A program made the translations under genes and the position numbers. The notes under the pieces are model-generated. The model ran no database searches. It was not told the origin of the DNA and saw only the letters and a list, made by a program, of their open reading frames with translations. From WS-7 sp035635575 (GTDB taxonomy: Bacteria; Eisenbacteria; RBG-16-71-46; SZUA-252): a stretch of DNA of 13,099 nucleotides. The stretch spans positions 1 to 13,099 of the forward strand of contig DASQAV010000111.1 of assembly GCA_035635575.1 (NCBI GenBank), in the 5' to 3' direction. How positions within the stretch are numbered: the stretch's first letter is position 1; each line of letters begins with the position of its first letter. Below are positions 5,488-13,099 of the stretch, one piece after another.

Positions 5488-6951
5488 TTGAGCCGGATCC
5501 GCTCGATGCTCGCGTGGCTGGTGCCCGCGGGCGTCATTCTGGCTTCGTCCGGATGGCTCGGGCTCATCGAGCCCACGGAAACACGCTACGCCGAGATCGC
5601 GCGCGAGATGCTCGCGAGCGGTGACTGGCTCATCCCGCATCTCAACCGCATTTCCCATTTCGACAAGCCGCCGCTGGCCTATTGGTGCTCGGCCGCGGGA
5701 ATGGCGGTCCTTGGAGTGAACGAGTGGGGGGCCCGTGTGTTCGCGGCGCTGGCCGCGGGCTTCGCGCTCTGGTGCACGGCGCGGATCGCGCGGCATGCGG
5801 GGCGCGAATGGCCGGCGTTCACCGGCACCGATGCCGCCGCGAACGCGGACGATCCGGCGCGGACACGCGCCACCCTCGCTCCGCCGGTTCTCGCCTCAAC
5901 CTTCCTCTTCTTCGCCATATCACATCAGCTCGCGAGCGACATCTTTCTCGCGGCCGCCGTAGCGGGCTTCTATGCCGCGATCTTCGATCCGCGCGCGCGG
6001 GGCACCGTATGGCCATTCGTGGCGCTGGGCATCGGCTTCATGACCAAGGGGCCGGTGGTCTTTGTGACGACCGTACTACCTGTGCTGCTCGCCGCCGCAT
6101 GGGCCAGGGACCGCGCGCTGGTCCGCTGGCTGGGGAATCCCTGGGGATGGCTGGTATTCGCGGTGATCGGGCTGCCCTGGTATCTCGCGGTCGTGGTCGC
6201 GACGCGAGGCCTTCTGCCCTACTTCCTCCATCACCAGCTCTGGGAGCGCTACGCAACGACGACGAATCATCGGGGCGGTCCCATCTACTACTTCATCGTC
6301 ATGATCCTCGTCGGGACGCTGCCCTGGACGTGGGCTGCGCTTCGAGAATGGTCGCGGGCCGCGCTGGGTGGAGCGCGCCGCGCACCATCCGATGCGCTCC
6401 TCGCTTCGTGGATCCTCTTGCCGCTGACCTTCTTTTCCTTCTCCGGATCCAAGCTGCCGGCCTACATCCTTCCCTTGTATCCGGGGCTGGCGGTCCTCGC
6501 GTCGCGCTGGCCCTCCCCGGCGCGGGCCGGCCGATGGCTCAAGGTAGCGGGCATCACGTTCGCTATCCTGGTCGCAGCGCTCGCGGCCGTGACGCCCTTC
6601 GACGCCCGGCTCGGCTCGCCGAAGGATCTCGCACAGAAACTCAAAGATTCGCGCCGGGCCGGCGAGCCCGTGGTGGAATACGGAACGTTCAACGCGGGCG
6701 TGCCGTTCTACCTCCGCGAGACGATTCCCATGCTCGAGGTCACGCGCGATCTCGAGTTCGAGGCGCCGGCGTCACGGGCGGGGACGATCCTCTCGCGCGA
6801 TGAATTCCGGCGCATGGTCCAGGTCCGAGGCAGCGGATGGGTGGTGGGGAATCAGGCGGCCACCGAGGAGCTGGCGAAGGCGCTTGGACTCAAGGTCAGC
6901 CTCGTGGCAGGCTCCGGGAACCAGTCGCTGCTCTTACTCCAACGAAGCTAG
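5488..6951 (+). CDS. ArnT/PMT-like membrane glycosyltransferase (family 39/83)
   Basis: This 487-aa polytopic protein belongs to the GT-C superfamily, which transfers sugars from polyprenyl phosphate to lipid A, glycans or proteins on the outer face of the inner membrane. After helix 1 (about residues 8-27), the first periplasmic loop carries E28-P-T-E31-T-R-Y-A-E-I-A-R-E-M, then SGDWLIPHLN and HFDKPPLAYW, the ArnT-type hallmark. About ten more hydrophobic segments follow to about residue 370, including LPWYLAVV, YFIVMILVGTLPWTW and FFSFSGSKLPAYILPLYPGL, the last a conserved C-terminal-half motif. Residues about 375-487 form a soluble tail, much shorter than an STT3 tail. TTG at 5488 is the called start; ATG at 5506 is the alternative and keeps helix 1. 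No clear Shine-Dalgarno is present. The donor is presumably made by the family 2 enzyme two genes upstream. Confidence 0.88.
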   Translation: MSRIRSMLAWLVPAGVILASSGWLGLIEPTETRYAEIAREMLASGDWLIPHLNRISHFDKPPLAYWCSAAGMAVLGVNEWGARVFAALAAGFALWCTARIARHAGREWPAFTGTDAAANADDPARTRATLAPPVLASTFLFFAISHQLASDIFLAAAVAGFYAAIFDPRARGTVWPFVALGIGFMTKGPVVFVTTVLPVLLAAAWARDRALVRWLGNPWGWLVFAVIGLPWYLAVVVATRGLLPYFLHHQLWERYATTTNHRGGPIYYFIVMILVGTLPWTWAALREWSRAALGGARRAPSDALLASWILLPLTFFSFSGSKLPAYILPLYPGLAVLASRWPSPARAGRWLKVAGITFAILVAALAAVTPFDARLGSPKDLAQKLKDSRRAGEPVVEYGTFNAGVPFYLRETIPMLEVTRDLEFEAPASRAGTILSRDEFRRMVQVRGSGWVVGNQAATEELAKALGLKVSLVAGSGNQSLLLLQRS

Positions 6952-6959
6952 GTGGCCGG

Positions 6960-7535
6960 GTGCTGAGAACCTTCCTTCCTATCAGCGTGAGTCTGAGCAT
7001 CATTGCTGCATGCTCTGTTGCCCTGGGGTACACAGGCGGGCCCATTCGGATCAGAGTCGAGGGTTACGACTCGTCGACCAAGAAGGTTTACTACCGCCTG
7101 CATCGATTCGATGAGTCGGGTCTACCTCCCGAGGTGTACTCGCTTCGACTCAATAGTACGAGCCCCAATCGCCCGTTCCGAGAACGCTCACTCGAGGTTG
7201 CCGCTGATCCCTCGTATCAACGCTGGAGCTTGCTCACGAGGCGCCTTGAAAAGCTGGGTGGAGAGTCATCATTCAAACTCGAGGTTGAGGAAGCCTCGGA
7301 GAATGCGGGCGTGGATTCAACCTCCGGTACACCGGTCTCGCTTCATAGGATTCACGTGCGGCTGCGTTCTGGTTCCAAGTCCGGGAAGGTAGACACGACG
7401 GCATATTGTGAGGCGCTCGTGACAGTGAGGGCGCTGTACCGAATCCCAGGTCGGAAAGAGCGCCTGTCCATTCTATCCTTCATAGGTCGAGCCTACGGTT
7501 GTGAAGAAGTGGATGTGCCAGTCCTTCTGAGGTAG
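6960..7535 (+). CDS. Predicted exported lipoprotein, function unknown
   Basis: I do not recognise this 191-aa protein. It starts MLRTFLPISVSLSIIAAC (GTG start), a short signal sequence with a plausible lipobox I-A-A-C18; cleavage after A-L-G by signal peptidase I is an alternative. The mature part looks beta-rich and polar (PIRIRVEGYDSSTKKVYYRL, SFKLEVEEASE, SLHRIHVRLRS) with two further cysteines near residues 147 and 183 (AYCEALV, YGCEEVDV). There are no membrane helices after the signal. The GTG at 6960 has AGGTGG 4 nt upstream; the previous gene stops 8 nt before it and the ABC ATPase begins 3 nt after it, so it is within the operon. Its base composition is visibly less GC-rich than its neighbours, hinting at rapid divergence or acquisition. 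It might be a periplasmic or outer-membrane partner of the adjacent transporter (inference). Confidence 0.7.
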   Translation: MLRTFLPISVSLSIIAACSVALGYTGGPIRIRVEGYDSSTKKVYYRLHRFDESGLPPEVYSLRLNSTSPNRPFRERSLEVAADPSYQRWSLLTRRLEKLGGESSFKLEVEEASENAGVDSTSGTPVSLHRIHVRLRSGSKSGKVDTTAYCEALVTVRALYRIPGRKERLSILSFIGRAYGCEEVDVPVLLR

Positions 7536-7538
7536 TTC

Positions 7539-8264
7539 ATGATCCAGATCCAGAATCTGACCCGCCGGTACGGCACGTTCGAGGCCGTCCGCGGGTTGAG
7601 CCTCTCGATTTCGGACGGCGAGATCTTTGGGCTGCTCGGCCCGAACGGCGCCGGGAAATCCACGACCCTCAAGATTCTCGCCACGCTCCTCAAGCCCACA
7701 ACCGGCTCGGTGCGCATTCAGAACCTGGACGTGGTCTCACAGGCGAACGATGTCCGCCGCATCATTGGATATGTGCCCGAGGGCGCGGAGCTTTACGACG
7801 CACTCACGGGGGAAGAATTTCTGAACATGCTTGCCGACCTCCACCGGCTCGACCCACGGCAAGTCAGAGCCCGGCGCGACCCGCTGGCGCAGGCATTCGA
7901 TCTCACGGCCGAGCTCAACCGCCCGATCGGCGGCTACTCCAAGGGAATGAAGCAGAAAGTTCTCCTGATCGCGGCGCTCCAACACCAGCCGGAGGTCCTT
8001 CTCCTCGACGAGCCGCTCGATGGGCTGGACGTCGCGGCCCAGGAACACCTGAAGAAGATCCTGCGCGACCACGCTGCCGCGGGGAAGATCGTGGTCTATT
8101 CCTCGCACATCCTCGAAGTCGTGGAGCGGTTGTGCGACCGGGTCGGGATCATTCATCAGGGAAGACTGGCGGCGGAAGGATCACCGGCCCGCCTGATCGA
8201 GGAAAACGGGCATGGGACCTTTTCGGAACTCTTCCTGGAGCTTACCGCGGCGTCAACTCCATGA
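7539..8264 (+). CDS. ABC transporter ATP-binding protein (ABC-2/NatA-CcmA type)
   Basis: This 241-aa nucleotide-binding subunit powers a membrane exporter. Its motifs are complete: Walker A G34-P-N-G-A-G-K-S-T42, signature Y133-S-K-G-M-K-Q139, Walker B L154-L-L-D-E158 with the D-loop PLDGLD, and the H-loop SSH190. The Q-loop position reads G-Y-V-P-E81, glutamate in place of glutamine, a variant often seen in ABC-2-type exporters of the NatA/CcmA kind. The ATG at 7539 starts 3 nt after the preceding gene's stop, and the stop overlaps the permease start as ATGA, so the two transporter subunits are translationally coupled. The substrate is unknown. The upstream glycan genes make an envelope component possible, but many such pairs export peptides, ions or drugs. 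Confidence 0.95.
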   Translation: MIQIQNLTRRYGTFEAVRGLSLSISDGEIFGLLGPNGAGKSTTLKILATLLKPTTGSVRIQNLDVVSQANDVRRIIGYVPEGAELYDALTGEEFLNMLADLHRLDPRQVRARRDPLAQAFDLTAELNRPIGGYSKGMKQKVLLIAALQHQPEVLLLDEPLDGLDVAAQEHLKKILRDHAAAGKIVVYSSHILEVVERLCDRVGIIHQGRLAAEGSPARLIEENGHGTFSELFLELTAASTP

Positions 8265-9922
8265 ACGAGATGGCCGACCGTCTCGTGCGCCTCCTCGGCG
8301 CCGATCCCGCCGTCTTTCGTCCCGTCTTTCGCGCGCAGAGAACGGTGCTGAACCGTCGAGCCGCGCTGGCCAAGCGGCGCGCCGGCTGGCTTTCGCGCCG
8401 CCTTTCTCCATTCCAGGTCTTGTGCTTCCTGACCTTTGTGAGCGGCGTTACGATTTCGGCAATTGCGCTCACCCTCGCACCGATTCTCGTAGGGGCCGCC
8501 GTGGTCTACACGTTCGGAACGTTCTTTCTCCTCCTGAACGTGATCCTGGACGACTTCGACGTGATTGTGAACCCCTCGGAGTATCTGGTTCTCGCCGCGC
8601 ATCCTCACGACGGCTGGTCGGTGCTTCTCGCGAAGATCGTGGCTGTTGGAAGCAGTATCGCGGTCCTCGGAGCGTTCTACTTCGTTCCGGGAGCGATCAT
8701 CACCCTGCTGTCGCTTCACTCGGTGCTCGCCGCGGTCGCGTTCCTGATCGGCGGGGCATCCGTGACGGTTGCGGTAGGGAGCGGCGGGATGCTCTTTGCC
8801 GCGGCGATGGTATCGATTTGGGGTCGCGCCGCCCTCGATCGCATCCTTCCCATGGTGCAGATCTTCTACATGATCAGCATTATCGTTCCCACGGTCGGAA
8901 GAAACGCCTTGCGCCAAATCACGCTCCCCCCGCTGGCGAAGCTAGGGATCGCGCCATGGATCGCCCCTCCGGCGTGGTTCATCTGGCCGCTCGAGATCGC
9001 CACGGGTTCCGTCTCGAGCGCGACGTGGCTTCGCGCCGCGCTCGCGAGCGGGAGCCTCATCGCGCTCGTCGCGATCGGCTCGAGGTGGATCGGAGGAAGG
9101 TTCGGGGAGCGACTTCTGGATCCGCCGGCCTATCGCCGGCGCAGGACGAGGTCACGCTCGCTGCAGAGGGGAAGCCGAATCCATCTTCTCGGCCGAACGC
9201 CCGAAACCCGGGCGCTGCTTGCGCTGATCTCCACACACCTCCGGAGCGATTTCCAGTTCCGGACTCAGTTCATCGCGACCACCATTACGCCACTCATCAT
9301 ACTTACTTCGCTTTTCGTCTCGCGCAACGTGAGAGGGATCGGGGGAAAGCCGGAGTTCGTTCTCGGAATGCTCGGCTTTGGGCTCACCGCCGTGCTCGGA
9401 TCGTTCCATCGCGTCATGGGCCAGAGCAGCCGACCCGAGGCTCTCTGGTTCATCCTTGCCGCACCCATCAAGCGCACACGATTCTCGCTTGCGACGATCC
9501 CGTCCTTGCGGGGAATCGTCGTGATTCCGCACCTCCTCTTCATGTTGGCGGTGGCGATTCTGACCAGGGCGGGTGGGCCGGTTCAAATCGCGGCGACAAT
9601 CGTTGGTATGGGGATTCTCGCGGAGGCACTGCTCCGCTTCTGGCGCGGGTTCTACCAGGGAATGCCTTTTTCTCAGCCGATCCGAAGCGCCGGGAAAATG
9701 GGGGGCGGCCAGATCCTTGCCATGTTCGGCGGCACGCTCATTGGAGCGGGGTTCGTCGCGACGCTCATGGTCGGCCATCACCTGGGTCTCCCGTACCAAG
9801 GAGCGGTGATCCTGGTCTTCGTCGTAGCCCTGATCTTCGCGGCAATGTGGGCCCGGCGGCGCGTCTCCCGTGAGGCGGAGGCCATGGAGCTGGGAGGTGA
9901 CGTTCAGGCGGCTGTAAGATAG
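8261..9922 (+). CDS. ABC-2-type transporter permease, large two-block form
   Basis: This 553-aa polytopic protein is the membrane partner of the ATPase with which it overlaps (ATGA at 8261-8264). There are about twelve hydrophobic segments in two blocks: roughly residues 48-285 and 335-540. They are separated by an arginine-rich loop (YRRRRTRSRSLQRGSR, residues 291-306) and a polar stretch. An N-terminal cytoplasmic region (1-47) precedes the first block. The doubled size compared with the usual six-helix ABC-2 permease suggests a fused pair of half-permeases working with an ATPase homodimer (inference). Segments such as FNPSEYL-like VNPSEYLVLAAHP and SSRPEALWFILAAPIKRTRF resemble the coupling regions of large ABC-2 permeases. 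The start chosen is the overlapping ATG; the frame is open upstream only within the ATPase gene. The last codons fall in a weak hairpin. Confidence 0.88.
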   Translation: MNEMADRLVRLLGADPAVFRPVFRAQRTVLNRRAALAKRRAGWLSRRLSPFQVLCFLTFVSGVTISAIALTLAPILVGAAVVYTFGTFFLLLNVILDDFDVIVNPSEYLVLAAHPHDGWSVLLAKIVAVGSSIAVLGAFYFVPGAIITLLSLHSVLAAVAFLIGGASVTVAVGSGGMLFAAAMVSIWGRAALDRILPMVQIFYMISIIVPTVGRNALRQITLPPLAKLGIAPWIAPPAWFIWPLEIATGSVSSATWLRAALASGSLIALVAIGSRWIGGRFGERLLDPPAYRRRRTRSRSLQRGSRIHLLGRTPETRALLALISTHLRSDFQFRTQFIATTITPLIILTSLFVSRNVRGIGGKPEFVLGMLGFGLTAVLGSFHRVMGQSSRPEALWFILAAPIKRTRFSLATIPSLRGIVVIPHLLFMLAVAILTRAGGPVQIAATIVGMGILAEALLRFWRGFYQGMPFSQPIRSAGKMGGGQILAMFGGTLIGAGFVATLMVGHHLGLPYQGAVILVFVVALIFAAMWARRRVSREAEAMELGGDVQAAVR

Positions 9923-9942
9923 CCGGGGTTCCACGTTTCATG

Positions 9943-9948
9943 TACAAT
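9943..9948 (+). promoter_or_regulatory. Candidate -10 box for the sigma54-activator gene
   Basis: TACAAT (5/6 to TATAAT) lies in the 187-bp non-coding gap between the permease and the regulator. No good -35 is found 16-18 nt upstream. A small inverted repeat, CCGTT-AC-AACGG (9971-9982), lies just downstream and could be an operator. The leader to the ATG at 10110 would be about 155 nt. Confidence 0.25.
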
Positions 9949-10109
9949 TCTGCGTCGTTCCAAGTGCGAGCCGTTACAACGGGATAGCCAGCGGGATGGC
10001 GCCCTCCAGGACCAAACCAGGGACCGGATCGGGCGCCTCCGCCGACAATCGAGACCGGCTGCCGAAAAACAGATTCTCCAAAACCACCAACCGCATCAAA
10101 GGAAGAACT

Positions 10110-12182
<2,073 letters not shown>

Positions 12183-12194
12183 CCGCCGGAGCGG

Positions 12195-12206
12195 AACCGT
12201 ACGGTT
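12195..12206. repeat. Perfect 12-bp palindrome AACCGTACGGTT
   Basis: A perfect palindrome lies 13 nt after the regulator's stop codon. The flanks extend it to GGAACC-GTAC-GGTTTC if one G-T pair is allowed. No T-run follows, so it is not an obvious intrinsic terminator. Its AACCG/CGGTT half-sites recur at 12296-12305. Confidence 0.7.
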
Positions 12207-12294
12207 TCTGCCAAAAAGTGCAATAATGCCTGCTGCAGTTTGTTCCCGAGAATCATGTCCCGCCCTAGGAGCCTCTTCCCGGCTCCCGGACCTC

Positions 12295-12306
12295 TAACCG
12301 CGGTTA
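12295..12306. repeat. Perfect 12-bp palindrome TAACCGCGGTTA
   Basis: This second perfect palindrome is about 100 bp after the first and about 20 bp before the lipoprotein start. It has the same AACCG/CGGTT half-sites without the central TA. Its position suits an operator for the lipoprotein gene (inference). Confidence 0.7.
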
Positions 12307-12327
12307 CCCGACTTGGCACTTAGCGGT

Positions 12328-13099
12328 TTGAAGACGTACCTACCTCTTTGTATCATCGCGTTAGGTGGAGTCCTGGGGTGCAGCAAAGAGGGCCCCACAC
12401 AGCCTTCAAAGCCGGTCCCTCCGGTGCCCGTCGTGCCAGTCATGGACCGAGCGTACGACATCAGCTCGGATGGCCGCTTTTTGGTGTACCGGCATCGGGC
12501 GTCTGTCGAGGGCATCCGAGGGGTGTACTCGCTGGGCGTCTCCGATTCTGCGCGTCCGATCCTTCTCATGGCCGACAGCGCATCATACCTCGCTACGGAT
12601 TGCAGGATCTCTCCTGATGGGACGCAGATCGTTTACTCAAAGGGATTTCAGGATCTTTACATCATGAATCTCACGGCACAGACCCACACACAGATAACGT
12701 TTACGTCGGGAAACGCGAACGGGCCCGATTGGGATCCAACCGGTCACTATATCGTGTACCAAAGGCCTTTGATTCCCTCGGGAAGTCCAGACTCAGCCGG
12801 GCTTCGTATCTTGAACGTCCAGACACTCGAGGATTCCTCCTTGCGACACGACGGCCAGCCAACGTTTGGAACGAATCCACGGTGGTCGCCGGACGGAACA
12901 AAGATCGCATTTGAACGCGGTGTGCCGTGGAATGGCGTGGTGGGGAGTCCGGGTCGCTACCACATTTTTACGGTTTCGCTTGTCGACGGCACTTATCTGG
13001 ACGTAACTCCAAATGATAAGTGGGACAATGAATTTCCGACTTGGTACAGCGCCTCGAGGATTCTCTTCGAGTCCTATAGCTACGACACGAACGAGCATG
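12328..13099 (+). CDS. Lipoprotein with TolB-like beta-propeller repeats (3' end outside window)
   Basis: The frame is open to the window edge, giving 257 codons. It begins (TTG)KTYLPLCIIALGGVLGC, a lipoprotein signal with lipobox V-L-G-C17, then a proline-rich linker (SKEGPTQPSKPVPPVPVVPV). A series of PD40/TolB-type blades follows: DISSDGRFLVYRHR, CRISPDGTQIVYSKG with DLYIMNL, GPDWDPTGHYIVYQRP with LRILNV, NPRWSPDGTKIAFERG with HIFTVSL, and FPTWYSASRILFESY, so at least five blades are started. Such proteins are anchored in the outer or inner membrane, with the propeller in the periplasm or at the surface, and may bind a partner; enzymatic activity is not implied. The start may be TTG at 12328 or TTG at 12313; neither has a good Shine-Dalgarno. 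GC content is visibly lower than in the rest of the window. Confidence 0.8.
   Translation, partial: MKTYLPLCIIALGGVLGCSKEGPTQPSKPVPPVPVVPVMDRAYDISSDGRFLVYRHRASVEGIRGVYSLGVSDSARPILLMADSASYLATDCRISPDGTQIVYSKGFQDLYIMNLTAQTHTQITFTSGNANGPDWDPTGHYIVYQRPLIPSGSPDSAGLRILNVQTLEDSSLRHDGQPTFGTNPRWSPDGTKIAFERGVPWNGVVGSPGRYHIFTVSLVDGTYLDVTPNDKWDNEFPTWYSASRILFESYSYDTNEH

Noticed and set aside
5682..6803. 373-codon plus-strand frame inside the PMT-like gene
   Set aside because: It is a shadow of the ArnT-type frame, with no recognisable domain.
8212..9873. 553-codon plus-strand frame inside the permease gene
   Set aside because: The permease frame has clear membrane helices and an ATGA coupling; this frame is arginine- and serine-rich without motifs.
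9909..9925. Hairpin CGGCT-N7-AGCCG at the permease stop
   Set aside because: The stem is 5 bp, overlaps coding sequence and is not followed by a T-run, so it is not called a terminator.
9996..10109. N-terminal extension of the sigma54 activator from ATG 9996
   Set aside because: It encodes a basic, low-complexity stretch with no good Shine-Dalgarno, while ATG 10110 has AAAGGAAG upstream.
12268..12286. Hairpin GGAGCC-N7-GGCTCC after the regulator gene
   Set aside because: The stem is GC-rich but no T-run follows; it could be a weak or Rho-assisted structure, but not enough to call.
12313..12330. Sigma54-like TTGGCAC upstream of the lipoprotein gene
   Set aside because: The -24 GG is present, but the base pair 10 nt later is TT instead of GC.

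Overview
The window is high-GC bacterial chromosome with ordinary tight gene packing: about twelve protein genes, no RNA genes, no insertion sequences and no CRISPR array. A stand-alone LAB_N protein (the domain found at the N-terminus of lipid-A-disaccharide synthases), an ArnT/PMT-like glycosyltransferase and two predicted lipoproteins point to a diderm (Gram-negative-type) cell. The mix of GTG/TTG starts, an enhancer-binding protein and TolB-like repeats would fit an uncultivated diderm phylum such as Eisenbacteria or Gemmatimonadota, but taxonomy cannot be settled from this sequence.

Region 1 (1-1407, minus strand) is an alkylation-damage operon. It holds an AdaA-like phosphotriester-sensing regulator, an AdaB/Ogt-like O6-alkylguanine methyltransferase (ATGA overlap between the two), and then the N-terminus of an MFS exporter that runs off the left edge. 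Divergent from it (1481-2122, plus) is a conserved membrane protein with a histidine-rich HVHHLNYGI motif. Both divergent start codons lack a good Shine-Dalgarno and have a TANNNT box exactly 7 nt upstream, which suggests leaderless transcripts.

Region 2 (2083-4390) looks like a sulfur module. A YeiH-family (putative sulfate exporter) transporter on the minus strand is divergent from a rhodanese plus metallo-beta-lactamase fusion of the persulfide-dioxygenase type on the plus strand. Candidate divergent promoters share the -35 region.

Region 3 (4400-9922, plus) is a near-gapless run of six genes: a family 2 glycosyltransferase, a LAB_N membrane protein, an ArnT/PMT-like membrane glycosyltransferase, an unrecognised lipoprotein-like gene of lower GC, an ABC ATPase and its large ABC-2-type permease (ATGA overlap). 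The first three resemble the polyprenyl-phosphate-sugar to lipid/glycan transfer logic of Arn-type envelope modification. The ABC pair may be a separate exporter read from the same transcript. The persulfide-dioxygenase gene ends only 9 nt before this run, so it may be part of the same transcript.

Region 4 (9923-13099, plus) has a sigma54 enhancer-binding regulator with two GAF domains, then a 145-bp gap with two related palindromes (AACCG-TA-CGGTT and AACCG-CGGTT), then the start of a lipoprotein with TolB-like beta-propeller repeats that runs off the right edge. No stretch longer than 300 bp is without a gene.
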